Source: Bacteroidota bacterium
Lineage (GTDB): Bacteria; Bacteroidota; Bacteroidia; Bacteroidales; JACABE01
Reading direction: 5' to 3'
NCBI GenBank assembly: GCA_013377005.1
Contig: JACABE010000008.1
Location: 44,674 to 108,673, forward strand
Length of the DNA stretch: 64,000 bases
Below the pieces are notes generated by a model. The model did not search any database. It was given only the letters and a program-made list of their open reading frames with translations, and was not told the origin of the DNA. Of the stretch, positions 45,955 through 55,816 are shown in pieces; positions within the stretch are counted from its first letter, which is position 1; every line of letters begins with the position of its first letter. The position numbers were made by a program, and so were the translations under genes.

Positions 45955-46849
45955 TAGTAGTAAGCTTATAATTGTGAACAAAATAATTCCAAAGTTTAAA
46001 AATTATTTATCTCTTGTAAAATTTGCGCATACCATTTTTGCAATGCCTTTTGCATTGGTAGGTTTTTTTATGGGTGTTGAAGTTCTTAATCATTTCCGAT
46101 GGGAAACTTTATTGATGGTTATTTTGTGTATGGTATTTGCTCGCAATTCGGCAATGGGTTTCAACCGTTTTGTCGATCGAAAGTTTGATGCAGCCAACCA
46201 ACGTACTGCTAATAGAGAAATACCGGCAGGAATCATCAAACCATACAGAGCATTGGCTTTTGTAATTCTTAATTCTGTATTATTTATCATAACTACCTAT
46301 TTTCTGAATGATAATAAACTTGCGTTTTATCTTTCGCCAGTCGCATTAATCGTTATCTTAGGATACAGTTTGTGCAAAAGATTTACTTCTTTCAGCCACT
46401 TAGTGCTTGGTTTAGGGCTGGCATTGGCTCCTATTGGAGCTTATATTGCCATTAGTGGCGAATTTGCTGTATTGCCTTTGTTGTTATCTTTTATGGTGTT
46501 ATTTTGGGTAAGTGGATTTGATATTATTTACGCCCTGCAAGATATTGACTTTGATAAATCGCAACAACTTAAATCGATACCTGCAAGCATAGGTATAAAG
46601 AAATCCTTGGGATTTTCTTCTATCTTGCATTTATTATCTTTTCTTCTTATCATTGTCATTGGTTTTATCGGAAACTGGCATATTATTTACTGGATTGGAG
46701 GAGGTATTTTTAGCTTTTTATTACTCTATCAGCATTTGATTGTAAAAACCAACAACTTAAACCGTATTAATTTGGCATTTTTCACTACCAATGGTATCGC
46801 CAGTGTAATTTATGGCGCATTTTGTATTATAGACTTGCTGATAACCTAA
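45935..46849 (+). CDS. UbiA-family prenyltransferase (4-hydroxybenzoate/MqnP-like)
   Basis: I take the ATG at 45935 (304 residues), overlapping the upstream gene by 20 bases. A GTG at 45974 (NKIIPKFKNYLSLVKFAHTIF next) is an alternative just after that stop. The protein has about eight membrane helices and both Asp-rich motifs of UbiA enzymes: MGFNRFVDRKFDAANQRTANRE near residues 72-90 and DIIYALQDIDFDKSQQLKSIPA near 205-225. It attaches a polyprenyl chain to an aromatic acid; the KFAHTIFAMPFALVG start resembles MqnP-type enzymes linked to futalosine-pathway menaquinone synthesis. That pathway assignment is an inference. Confidence 0.9.
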   Translation: MDYTTINSSKLIIVNKIIPKFKNYLSLVKFAHTIFAMPFALVGFFMGVEVLNHFRWETLLMVILCMVFARNSAMGFNRFVDRKFDAANQRTANREIPAGIIKPYRALAFVILNSVLFIITTYFLNDNKLAFYLSPVALIVILGYSLCKRFTSFSHLVLGLGLALAPIGAYIAISGEFAVLPLLLSFMVLFWVSGFDIIYALQDIDFDKSQQLKSIPASIGIKKSLGFSSILHLLSFLLIIVIGFIGNWHIIYWIGGGIFSFLLLYQHLIVKTNNLNRINLAFFTTNGIASVIYGAFCIIDLLIT

Positions 46850-46937
46850 ATTACGTTTAAAAATTACTACTTACAGACTAAAATCAAACAAATCATTTAA
46901 AATCGATACTACAAGCTACAAACAATATATTTGTTTC

Positions 46938-47072
46938 GCCCTTATTGGGCTTAAAATTTTCGAGTATATATTTTTAACCAAACTATCGTTCCTAACGGAA
47001 CTATTTTTAGCAACTTAGTTGCAAAAGTTTGGTAACATAATAGTAAAAACATCAATAAAGTGCCGTAAGCAC
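46938..47072. repeat. Cluster of short palindromes in an intergenic region
   Basis: Four small inverted repeats occur in 135 bases: GCCC-TTATT-GGGC (46938-46950), GTTCC-TAAC-GGAAC (46988-47001), GCAAC-TTA-GTTGC (47010-47022) and GTGC-CGTAA-GCAC (47060-47072). The arms differ from one another. The 393-base gap 46850-47242 has no gene that I can see; the rest holds the RND terminator. It looks like degenerate extragenic palindromic sequence, but I cannot name a family. Confidence 0.6.
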
Positions 47073-47182
47073 GAAACAAATACTTTTTAAATTAGTCGGT
47101 TAATCGTGTTTAAAATAGTAAACCATTACGAAAAGAAGTTCTTTCACAAAAACTATTAATAAAGTATTCTTATTAAATAAAA

Positions 47183-47217
47183 AAGCGATTCTATCTCATA
47201 AAGAAATAGAATCGCTT
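47183..47217 (-). terminator. Terminator of the RND efflux operon
   Basis: AAGCGATTCTAT (47183-47194) pairs with ATAGAATCGCTT (47206-47217). On the minus strand it is followed by TTTTTTATTT and lies 26 bases after the pump stop. Confidence 0.9.
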
Positions 47218-47242
47218 AAATTTTATAATAAATACTTCCCGC

Positions 47243-50200
47243 CTAAAGCATTTTACGTGCTTTTCTATTCGATTTGCGTCTTTGCATTTTTACTTTCATT
47301 GTGTAAGTTATAAGATACATTGCAGGAATAAATAACAATGTCAAGAAAGTAGCAAAACTCAATCCAAAGATAATGGTCCAAGCCAAAGCTCCGAAGAAAG
47401 CCACATTATCACCACCAAAATGGATGTGTGGTTGCAAACTTACAAATAAAGATACAAAATCTATATTAAAACCTATGGCCAAAGGTACCAATCCCAATAT
47501 TGTGGCCGAAGCAGTTAAAATAACAGGAGTTATACGCGTTTTACCAGCCTGAATAATAGCTTCACGTGTTTTCATGCCCTGTTCTTTAAGCACATCGGTA
47601 AATTCTACGAGCAATATACCATTACGAACCACAATACCAGCTAATGCCACGACCCCCATACCTGTCATAATGATAGATATCGGCATGTTGAAGATAATAA
47701 AACCAAGTAATACCCCAATAATACTAAAGATAACCTCACTAAAAATAATAATTGGTTTACTGATTGAATTAAATTGAGTAATCATGATAAACATAATAAG
47801 GAACATAGCCAAAAGCATTGCTTTGCTTAAGAATGACATTGTTTCTTTCTGGTCTTCCTGTTCACCGGTAAGGTTAATTTCAATGCCTTCTTTCATCTTG
47901 AATTTAGGTAATTCAGCATTGATTTTCATAACAATCTCATTGGCATTATAATCTTTTAAAACATTTGAAGAAACAGTAATTACACGTTTCAGATTCTTAC
48001 GTTTAATACCTCCGTAAGCATTTTCATATTTTAGTTTTGCAATAGATGACAATGGAATCTGACGTAACAATCCAGTATTCATATCACGATAAGTAATCTT
48101 TAAATCAAGAATACGGTCAATGTTTTTACGTTGATCTTCCTGATATCTCAGTTGAATAGGATATTGATCTTCACCTTCGCGATATTTTGAAATTTCTTTA
48201 CCTAGAATGGCATTACGGATTTCCATACCAATTTGTCCAGTTGAAATTCCTTCATGATTAGCCCTTTCGCGATCGATATCAATAATTAACTCAGGTTTAC
48301 CTTCGTCAAAATCAGTTTTCAATTCTTCAATTCCTGGAATTTTCAATGAATTGACAAACTCTTTAAATCCTTTAGCAGCAGTTGCTAAATCATTGATATC
48401 TTCACCACTTACTTCTATGTTAATCGGTTTACCTGTAGGAGGACCGTTTTGGTTTTGTGCAACTGTAATTTCTACACCAGCAATTCCCTTTACTGCTTCT
48501 CTAATCTTATCTAAGTATATGCTCGAATTAATACCCTGTCGTTTGGCATATTCCACAAAAGCTACAGTAACTTTACCAAGATTGGTAGCCGAAGATTTAT
48601 TATCGAAAGTGCTTTCTGATGCATTAACTGCAACGTTAGAAATAATAGATTCTACTGCAGGATTATGATCACCGATAACGCTAAACACTCTGTTTTCAAC
48701 AATACTGGTAATAGAATCGGTCTTAGCAATATCAGTCCCTACCGGCATTTTAATATAAGCATAAATAAAATTAGGATCACTGCTTGGGAAGAAAACTACT
48801 TTAGGTTTAGCAATTCCTGTTATAATTATTGTCACAAAAAATAATCCAATTAACATCCACAACAGATGATAAGGTCGTTTACCCTTTAAAATAGACCTAA
48901 CCAACAGTTCATATCTTCTCATCAAAGCAGGAATAAATGTATGTTGAAAACGATATAAAACTTTGCGTCCATAAAATTGATGCAACACAAAAATAATTCC
49001 GATAAAAATTGAAAAATTAGCAATTCCCGGTAATGACATCAAATGAAATAACACACCAATTCCAGCGAAAACTCCACCAATTGTCCAAATTTTCTTAGCA
49101 GTGAAATGATGTTCTTCGTCATCATCATGTTTCATAAAAGAAACCGCAAATACTGGGTTAAAGATATAAGCTACTACAAGCGAAGCAAACAAAGTAATGA
49201 TTAACGTAACTGGAATAAAGTACATAAACTTTCCAATAATTCCAGGCCAAAAAGCCAATGGGAAGAAAGGAGCCAAAGTAGTCAGTGTTCCCGAAAGAAT
49301 TGGCACAAATACTTCACCTGCAGCAAATTTAGCTGCTTGTTGAATATCCATTTTCCCTTTATGTTTCTTGAACAACCTATGCGTATTCTCTATTACCACA
49401 ATAGCGTCGTCCACCACAATACCCAATGCAAAGATAAAGGCAAACATTACCAGCATATTCATTGTAAAACCTATTCCAGGCATCACAATATATGCCAGTG
49501 CCATAGATAAAGGAACAGAAAGTCCCACAAACAAGGCATTGGTTAAGCCCATAAAAAACATCAGAACAATGGTTACCAGAATAAATCCGATAATAATAGT
49601 ATTGTTCAGGTCAGCCAATGTAGTACGAGTATGAACAGACTGATCACCTGTAATTGTAATATTTAGTTTAGATGGCAGTTTATCTTTCTTCATATTATCA
49701 AGAATAGTTTTGATTTTATCGGAAGCTTCCAATAAATTCTGACCGCTTTTCTTTACAATATTAAGTGTAATGACATTTTTACGATCCAAAGAAGCATAAC
49801 TTTCCTTTTCTTTAAAGCCATCTCTGACTTCAGCAATATCTTTCAGATAAGTCAAAGCTCCACTCGACGATTTTATCACAATATTTTTGATAACATCCAT
49901 ATTTTTAAATTCGCCGGTTACACGAATGCTACGTTTCATACCCTGCATTTCGACCGAGCCACCTGATATAGTAATATTTTCAGATGCAATAGCTCTGTCA
50001 ATATCTGATAAAGTTACACTTGCAGCTTGCATTTTGTACATATCCACATTAATCTGGATTTCGCGATCTAATGCACCTACAATATCCACTCTAGTTATTT
50101 CTTTCAATGCTTCAATTTCATCCTGCATATCATCAGCATATCTTTTCAGTTTATCCAGTTCAAAATCTCCTGAAATATTGATATACATTATAGGGATTTC

Positions 50201-50629
50201 AGAAAAGTCAATTTCCATTACATTTGGATCAGCAGGCATATCATTTGGCAAATCAGATTTTGACTTATCCACAGCATCTTTAACCTTTTGTTTAGCATCA
50301 GATACTGTAATTCCTGTATTAAATTCAATAATAATGGTTGAGAAATCCTGAATAGAATTGCTGGTAATTTTCTTTACTCCGTTTATTGATTTAAGATTTT
50401 TTTCAATAATACGTGTAATCAGATTTTCCATATCTGTTGGTGAAGTACCCGGATAAATAGTATTTACAATCACTGTCGGAATTACCAGCTCTGGAAATTG
50501 TTCCTTTGGAATAGACTGATAGCTCATCATTCCAAATATAGCAATAATAACAGCCAATACATAGATACTGGTTTTGTTGTTTATTGCCCAACTGGTTCCG
50601 AAAAACTCTTTTAATTTTTCATTCTTCAT
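47243..50629 (-). CDS. RND efflux pump inner-membrane permease
   Basis: The 1128-residue protein is a full-length AcrB/MexB-type RND transporter: an N-terminal helix (about 18-36), the large periplasmic porter loop, and a helix bundle with the proton-relay motif GIVVDDAIVVIENTHR. A large cytoplasmic/periplasmic insertion lies between helices 6 and 7 (MKHDDDEEHHFTAKK and IGIIFVLHQFYGRKVLY), followed by the second porter loop and C-terminal helices. It exports drugs or other amphipathic compounds by proton antiport together with the adaptor and TolC-like channel encoded upstream on the same strand. Nineteen bases separate it from the adaptor gene, so the four genes form an operon. Confidence 0.95.
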   Translation of the reverse strand: MKNEKLKEFFGTSWAINNKTSIYVLAVIIAIFGMMSYQSIPKEQFPELVIPTVIVNTIYPGTSPTDMENLITRIIEKNLKSINGVKKITSNSIQDFSTIIIEFNTGITVSDAKQKVKDAVDKSKSDLPNDMPADPNVMEIDFSEIPIMYINISGDFELDKLKRYADDMQDEIEALKEITRVDIVGALDREIQINVDMYKMQAASVTLSDIDRAIASENITISGGSVEMQGMKRSIRVTGEFKNMDVIKNIVIKSSSGALTYLKDIAEVRDGFKEKESYASLDRKNVITLNIVKKSGQNLLEASDKIKTILDNMKKDKLPSKLNITITGDQSVHTRTTLADLNNTIIIGFILVTIVLMFFMGLTNALFVGLSVPLSMALAYIVMPGIGFTMNMLVMFAFIFALGIVVDDAIVVIENTHRLFKKHKGKMDIQQAAKFAAGEVFVPILSGTLTTLAPFFPLAFWPGIIGKFMYFIPVTLIITLFASLVVAYIFNPVFAVSFMKHDDDEEHHFTAKKIWTIGGVFAGIGVLFHLMSLPGIANFSIFIGIIFVLHQFYGRKVLYRFQHTFIPALMRRYELLVRSILKGKRPYHLLWMLIGLFFVTIIITGIAKPKVVFFPSSDPNFIYAYIKMPVGTDIAKTDSITSIVENRVFSVIGDHNPAVESIISNVAVNASESTFDNKSSATNLGKVTVAFVEYAKRQGINSSIYLDKIREAVKGIAGVEITVAQNQNGPPTGKPINIEVSGEDINDLATAAKGFKEFVNSLKIPGIEELKTDFDEGKPELIIDIDRERANHEGISTGQIGMEIRNAILGKEISKYREGEDQYPIQLRYQEDQRKNIDRILDLKITYRDMNTGLLRQIPLSSIAKLKYENAYGGIKRKNLKRVITVSSNVLKDYNANEIVMKINAELPKFKMKEGIEINLTGEQEDQKETMSFLSKAMLLAMFLIMFIMITQFNSISKPIIIFSEVIFSIIGVLLGFIIFNMPISIIMTGMGVVALAGIVVRNGILLVEFTDVLKEQGMKTREAIIQAGKTRITPVILTASATILGLVPLAIGFNIDFVSLFVSLQPHIHFGGDNVAFFGALAWTIIFGLSFATFLTLLFIPAMYLITYTMKVKMQRRKSNRKARKML

Positions 50630-50648
50630 CGTAAAATAGTTTTAATAG

Positions 50649-51767
50649 TTATAATTTAATGGTTTCTCCATCTTCTAAATTCTGATAACCGGTAACTATA
50701 ATTTTATCACCAACTTTCAGTCCTTCAATTACCTCTGCATAACCATTATAGTTCTGTCCGCTTTTAATAACACGTTTTTCAGCAATTTTTTTATTTCCTT
50801 TTTCAGTTGCTACAAATACATAATCTCCTGCAGCATCTTTCTGTATAATATTTACAGGAACTACCAATGCATCTTTCTTTTTGTAATCGTTTATTTTAAC
50901 CAATGCAATCATGTTGGCTCTAAATTCTATTTTACCGGGATTCAAACGCGATTCAATTGTAAATGTACGATTCGTAGGATTAATAAATTTACTTGAGAAC
51001 GAAATAATTGTGTTTATTTCTTGATTAAAATCAGGAAAGTTAATAATGACATTGTCACCTTTACGTACTTTTTGAGAATAAGCTTCGGCAACTTCAGCTG
51101 TTACTTTCACTTTACTAAAGTTTACCATACGAAATGCAGGCATATTAGGAGCAGGAGTTGCAACTTGTCCAACTTTTAACGAAACTTCTTCAATTGTGCC
51201 TGTAATGGGGGCTGTAATACGGGTTAAAGCCAATTGTTCATTTAATGATTTCATTTTATCATCCAATGATTCCTTATTATTTTTTGCTGTTAAAAATTGA
51301 ACTTCTGAACCAATCTTTTTCTCCCATAAACTCTTTTGTTTGATATATATATTATTTGCAAAAATTTGTTGTGTTTTAAGTTCATTTATTCCTTGTTTAA
51401 TAACAGCATCATCCACTTGAGCAAGTAATTGTCCTTTTTTTACAGCATCACCTTCTTTAACATAGATATCTGTTACAATACCTGACATTTTAGGTGCAAC
51501 ATAAATATTATCTTCTCCATCTACCTTTCCCTGAACTTCAACATAATGGTTGAATTCCTGTATCTTAACTTCAGTAAGTTCAACTAATTTAATTTTTGCA
51601 GTTGTATCAGGATTTGTAGCATCATATTCTTTTTGTAATTTATTAATTTGCTCAGTTAAAGCATCTCTGTCCTTAATCAATTTATCAAGTTGTGCTTTTT
51701 TGTCACCATTGTTCTTGCAAGCAACTATTGTGATTATAATTCCTAAAATTATGATTAACTTTTTCAT
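50649..51767 (-). CDS. RND efflux periplasmic adaptor lipoprotein
   Basis: The 372-residue protein has a lipobox (TIVACK, Cys about 17) and a short coiled-coil start (KKAQLDKLIKDRDALTEQINKLQKEYDA, about 23-50). It has lipoyl halves (GIVTDIYVKEGDAVKKGQLLAQVD near 109-132 and LTRITAPITGTIEEVSLKVGQV near 185-207) around a helical hairpin, then the beta-barrel and membrane-proximal domains to the C-terminus. It bridges the RND pump to the TolC-like channel in the periplasm. It lies between the channel and pump genes in the efflux operon. Confidence 0.94.
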   Translation of the reverse strand: MKKLIIILGIIITIVACKNNGDKKAQLDKLIKDRDALTEQINKLQKEYDATNPDTTAKIKLVELTEVKIQEFNHYVEVQGKVDGEDNIYVAPKMSGIVTDIYVKEGDAVKKGQLLAQVDDAVIKQGINELKTQQIFANNIYIKQKSLWEKKIGSEVQFLTAKNNKESLDDKMKSLNEQLALTRITAPITGTIEEVSLKVGQVATPAPNMPAFRMVNFSKVKVTAEVAEAYSQKVRKGDNVIINFPDFNQEINTIISFSSKFINPTNRTFTIESRLNPGKIEFRANMIALVKINDYKKKDALVVPVNIIQKDAAGDYVFVATEKGNKKIAEKRVIKSGQNYNGYAEVIEGLKVGDKIIVTGYQNLEDGETIKL

Positions 51768-51792
51768 TCTTATATATTTTATTGATTTTTAA

Positions 51793-53196
51793 TTACTTTA
51801 TTAATTTTTCTAATTTACTATAGGCTGTTGACATTTCAATAATAGTATTGAAATAATTAGATTGTGCCTGTAAATACTGATTTTGGGCTTGAGATAATTC
51901 TAAACTACTTATCATACCTTCCTTGTAACGAATGATGGCTTTGTCATAAATTCTGCTTGACAAATCGCGGGCAGTTTTATTGGTTTGAAATTTACTCATT
52001 GCAGTCATAAATGCCGAATGACTATCAGAATACTGAACTTGCAACCCCATACTCAATTGTTCTTTGCCATTTTGAATTTTTAACAAACTTAAATTAGCCT
52101 GTTTTACTTTTGCAATCTTTTGACCACTTCCAAAAATCGGAACATTTACACTTAAACCTAAAACATCAGGTGGTGTGAAGGAAAATGATTTTTTATTAAA
52201 ATTTTCCTGATGATTGTAATAAGCTGCAACATCCGGCAAAAATGTTGATTTTTGAAGCTTTACATTCAATTTTGCCATTTGTTCTTGCACAGATAATAAA
52301 CGATAATCAATTTGATTTTCTACAATTAATTTTTTAGTTGAAACTACATCCGGATTGAGTTGACTGATTAAATCTGAAGTTTTATCTTTCAATTCAATTT
52401 GTTTAGTTAAATCCATGCCCATTTGATATTTTAATAGATTTAATGCGACTTCGCATTGTCTGTTAATCATATCTCTGGTATTTTGGATATTGGTAAGTGT
52501 TAATTGCATTTGATCTACATCAGTTTCTTCTAAAAATCCCACTTTCTGCGTTTCCTGAATTTCATATAGAATTTTTTCGGTAGACTTATATATGCTATCC
52601 AATACTTGTTTGTTTTCCTGAGCAATTACACAAAGAAAATAAGCATTTGTAACAGATTCTATTAAATCATATTCTGATTTAGTAATACTTACTTCCGAAA
52701 GCTGTTTAAAAGTCTTAGAAGTTTGTAATCCTACTATATAAGCTCCACTAAAAATTAACTGAGAAACTGTAACATCAAATGTTAAACCCCATTTTAAATC
52801 TGCATCACTTGCAGGTTCTGTAGGTGTCGGTTTTGCAATATGACCAAAATTTGAGCCATTTCCTGTTAAATCAAATAAAGATTGGTCGGCAACATACATC
52901 CAGCTACCCAAATTGCTTAAACTCGAAAATGACTTAATATTTTCAGGCACTGTTAATTGGTATGAACCAGCTAATTTACCATTTACCTGAGGCAAACCAA
53001 TAGATGTGGTTTCCCAGATTTTCTGCTTCGCAGAAGCTAAATCTATATTTGCATTCTTAATAAGCGGACTGTTTTTAATTGCATATTCTTTCGCTTCTTT
53101 CAGCGTTAATTGTAAATTACCATTCTGCTGTGCAAAAAGCGGAACAATAGTAACAACCAATAGTAATGTTGTAATGATTAGTTTTTTAATTTTCAT
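51793..53196 (-). CDS. TolC-family outer-membrane channel
   Basis: The 467-residue protein has a signal peptide (about 1-22, LFAQQ) and the outer-membrane efflux protein repeat: LTLKEAKEYAIKNSPLIKNANIDLASAKQKIWE, a long helical stretch with tandem beta insertions, and an equivalent second half (SVQEQMAKLNVKLQKSTFLPDVAAYY, then YKEGMISSLELSQAQNQYLQAQSNYF). It forms the outer-membrane exit duct of the RND complex. It follows the TetR gene by 12 bases and precedes the adaptor by 25. Confidence 0.94.
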   Translation of the reverse strand: MKIKKLIITTLLLVVTIVPLFAQQNGNLQLTLKEAKEYAIKNSPLIKNANIDLASAKQKIWETTSIGLPQVNGKLAGSYQLTVPENIKSFSSLSNLGSWMYVADQSLFDLTGNGSNFGHIAKPTPTEPASDADLKWGLTFDVTVSQLIFSGAYIVGLQTSKTFKQLSEVSITKSEYDLIESVTNAYFLCVIAQENKQVLDSIYKSTEKILYEIQETQKVGFLEETDVDQMQLTLTNIQNTRDMINRQCEVALNLLKYQMGMDLTKQIELKDKTSDLISQLNPDVVSTKKLIVENQIDYRLLSVQEQMAKLNVKLQKSTFLPDVAAYYNHQENFNKKSFSFTPPDVLGLSVNVPIFGSGQKIAKVKQANLSLLKIQNGKEQLSMGLQVQYSDSHSAFMTAMSKFQTNKTARDLSSRIYDKAIIRYKEGMISSLELSQAQNQYLQAQSNYFNTIIEMSTAYSKLEKLIK

Positions 53197-53208
53197 TGTT
53201 ATTATATA

Positions 53209-53826
53209 TTATATTAATGGTTCGTTTTTAATTTTATTATCAAAATATTTTAATCCTTTTTCACTTACAATTCCTCTAATGTGATAAATAAACAATTGAC
53301 TAAAAATTTCATGTTGTGGAAATCTGTTTAAATAATTATCGTCTTCAAAAAAAACATCATCCATTCGTTTTACATAAATAGAAGTAATAATATCTGGATT
53401 CATATCCTGACGATATAAACCTTCATTTATACCTTTCATCAAGTTTGTTTTTATATTATTGAAAACATGATCTTTACGATTCACTATTAAATCCTTGGTT
53501 AATTCAGGATAGTATTTACGTAAATCATAAAGTATCGGAGGGTTAATTTCTTTAAGCATGTCAATCAAGTGTTTGCTAACTTCAATTAATGCATCAATAG
53601 CATTCATTTCGCTATTAATTAAATCCATAAATTTTTTATCATGGTCACAATTGTGTGAATTTACCACTTTTGTAACTAAGTCAGCTTTATCTTTAAAATA
53701 CTGATAAAGTGTTTTTTTAGAAATACTTAATTGTTGTGCAATATCATCCATTGAAACACTTTTAATTCCGTATTTCTTAAACAGTTCTCCTGCTTTTTCT
53801 ATGATGTATAATTCTTTTTCTTCCAT
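53209..53826 (-). CDS. TetR/AcrR-family transcriptional regulator of the efflux operon
   Basis: The 205-residue protein has a TetR N-terminal helix-turn-helix (about 1-50): IIEKAGELFKKYGIKSVSMDDIAQQLSISKKTLYQYFKDKADLV. A helical ligand-binding C-terminal region follows. As the first gene of the efflux operon it is probably an autoregulatory repressor relieved by a pump substrate; operator dyads were not resolved. A -7 box TAATTTTG lies at 53838-53831 on the minus strand, only five bases before the ATG, which would give a near-leaderless transcript. Confidence 0.93.
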   Translation of the reverse strand: MEEKELYIIEKAGELFKKYGIKSVSMDDIAQQLSISKKTLYQYFKDKADLVTKVVNSHNCDHDKKFMDLINSEMNAIDALIEVSKHLIDMLKEINPPILYDLRKYYPELTKDLIVNRKDHVFNNIKTNLMKGINEGLYRQDMNPDIITSIYVKRMDDVFFEDDNYLNRFPQHEIFSQLFIYHIRGIVSEKGLKYFDNKIKNEPLI

Positions 53827-54127
53827 GCTGCAAAATTATAAAAAATAATAAACCAAAAAAACTTTTTTTAAATAAAAGTTTCCACAGTTTAATAGTTTTT
53901 TTAGTTTACTTGCTTAATATACTAAATATAAATATATTATAAATTTATAATTTTTCAATCTATTTTGCATAAATTATCAATTAAAGATTTTTCAAACAAT
54001 AATTTTCTGCTGAAGAATGAATTTTGGCAATTGAAATGCTTTTTTTGAGCGTCAAAAAGATTTGAGTTGAATACAAACTAAATTCAAAAATAATCCGTTA
54101 TTTTGTTCCTAACTTATTATCAAAAAA
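53827..54127. other. AT-rich divergent intergenic region between tetR and the uridine kinase-like gene
   Basis: These 301 bases are strongly AT-rich, with runs of T and A and the stretch ATATACTAAATATAAATATATT near 53936. Apart from the -7 box at 53831-53838 I see no gene, hairpin terminator or clear operator. It must hold the promoters for both divergent transcripts. Confidence 0.6.
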
Positions 54128-55786
54128 ATGGTAGAAATAATTTGTAAAAATTGTGATACAATAAAGCAATATCCAATTGGAACTAGACTTAGTGAAATTG
54201 CAACAGATATGCAAGTTTGTTTAAAACAACCAATATTGGCTGCATTAGTTAATAATAAATTAAAAGAACTGACTTATCAGGTTTTCAAACCTAAAACTAT
54301 TCAATTTATTGATGTTACACATCATATCGGGATTCGTGTTTATATTCGTTCACTGGCATTTGTTCTTTTTAAGGCAATTAAAGAGATACATCCTTCGGCT
54401 GAATTAAGCATAGAACATGCTGTTTCAAAAGGATGGTACTGTGATATAAGTAACTCTCATTTGGTTTTAGATGACCAAACAATTGCATTAATTAAAACCA
54501 AAATGCAAGAAATAATCGACTTGGATATTCCATTTATCAGAAAAGAAATTCTAACCACAGATGCTATTAAATTATTCGATAATAATGGACTTTATGATAA
54601 ATCAATTTTATTCAAAACACGAAATCAATTGTATTCATCTGTTTATCATTTAGGGGATACTGTTAATTATTTTTATGGTTATTTAGTACCAAGCACAGGT
54701 CATTTAAAGAAATTTAATATTGTAAAATACTTCAATGGAATATTATTACAAGTGCCAAAACAGAAACATCCGGATGAAATTGAAGAAATTGTAATTCAAA
54801 ACAAAATGTTCAAAATATTCCGCGAACATAAAAAATGGTGTGAAATTTTAGAAGTTCCTTACGTTGGTTCCCTTAACAATGCAGTTATTGAGAAAAAAGA
54901 CAACGAATTTATCAAGATTTCAGAAGCTTTGCATGAAAAGAAAATTGCCAAGATTGCCGATAACATCTTTAAGCGACGCAATGAAGCCCGATTAATTTTG
55001 ATTTCAGGGCCTTCTTCTTCAGGGAAAACTACTTTCAGCATGCGATTGTCAGTTCAATTAAGGGTTCTAGGGTTTAAAACCGTTCAAATATCATTAGATA
55101 ATTATTTTGTAAACCGAGAATTTACACCAAAAGATGAAAATGGTGATTATGATTTCGAATGTATTGAAGCTTTAGATATTGAGCAATTTAATAAAGATTT
55201 GCTGGAATTAATGGATGGAAATGAAGTAGAAATCCCAAAATTTGATTTTATAACTGGAAAACGCTTTTACGACAATACTATGCTGAAAATATCAAAAGAC
55301 AGTTTAATTATAGTTGAAGGCATACATGGTTTAAATTCAAAACTTACACATTTAATTGAAGAAAAACTAAAATACCGAATCTTTGTTTCAGCCTTAACCC
55401 AATTGGCTATTGACAAACAAAACCCTATACCTACCACCGATAATCGCTTAATCAGAAGAATTGTACGCGATTATCGCACAAGAGGCTATAGTGCATTAGA
55501 AACGCTCCGTCGCTGGGAAAGTGTAAGAAATGGTGAAGAACTGAATATCTTCCCCTATCAGGAAAATGCTGATACAATGTTTAATTCAGCACTTCTTTAT
55601 GAATTAGCTGTATTAAAAACTTTTGCTGATCCAATTTTGAAAGCCGTTCCTGAAAATGTTCCAGAGTATGCAGAAGCTGTTAGATTACAGAAATTTATTT
55701 CTTATTTTTTGCCAATTTCCGAAAGAGAAATTCCTCCAACTTCTATTTTAAGAGAATTTTTAGGTGGAAGTAGTTTTGTATATTAA
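54128..55786 (+). CDS. Uridine kinase-like protein with ThrRS-like N-terminal domain
   Basis: The 552-residue protein joins an N-terminal TGS-like segment (about 1-60), a threonyl-tRNA synthetase second-additional-domain-like segment (about 65-210: HHIGIRVYIRSLAFV, EHAVSKGWYCDI) and a C-terminal P-loop kinase domain of the uridine kinase/phosphoribulokinase class. Walker A is GPSSSGKTT at 294-302, then VQISLDNYFV, PKFDFITGKRF and VEGIHGLN. It is the long nucleoside kinase form found in Bacteroidota and others. It probably phosphorylates uridine/cytidine, with the N-terminus having a regulatory role. Confidence 0.9.
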   Translation: MVEIICKNCDTIKQYPIGTRLSEIATDMQVCLKQPILAALVNNKLKELTYQVFKPKTIQFIDVTHHIGIRVYIRSLAFVLFKAIKEIHPSAELSIEHAVSKGWYCDISNSHLVLDDQTIALIKTKMQEIIDLDIPFIRKEILTTDAIKLFDNNGLYDKSILFKTRNQLYSSVYHLGDTVNYFYGYLVPSTGHLKKFNIVKYFNGILLQVPKQKHPDEIEEIVIQNKMFKIFREHKKWCEILEVPYVGSLNNAVIEKKDNEFIKISEALHEKKIAKIADNIFKRRNEARLILISGPSSSGKTTFSMRLSVQLRVLGFKTVQISLDNYFVNREFTPKDENGDYDFECIEALDIEQFNKDLLELMDGNEVEIPKFDFITGKRFYDNTMLKISKDSLIIVEGIHGLNSKLTHLIEEKLKYRIFVSALTQLAIDKQNPIPTTDNRLIRRIVRDYRTRGYSALETLRRWESVRNGEELNIFPYQENADTMFNSALLYELAVLKTFADPILKAVPENVPEYAEAVRLQKFISYFLPISEREIPPTSILREFLGGSSFVY

Positions 55787-55816
55787 TAATGAGTTGTGAA
55801 TTTAAAAACTAAAAAT

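Noticed and set aside
46988..47001. Intrinsic terminator at GTTCC-TAAC-GGAAC after the prenyltransferase gene
   Set aside because: The stem is only five bases and the next bases are not a proper T run; it fits the palindrome cluster better.
49887..50351. 154-residue plus-strand open frame inside the RND pump gene
   Set aside because: It is an antisense shadow of a strongly supported gene and has no domain or start signal.
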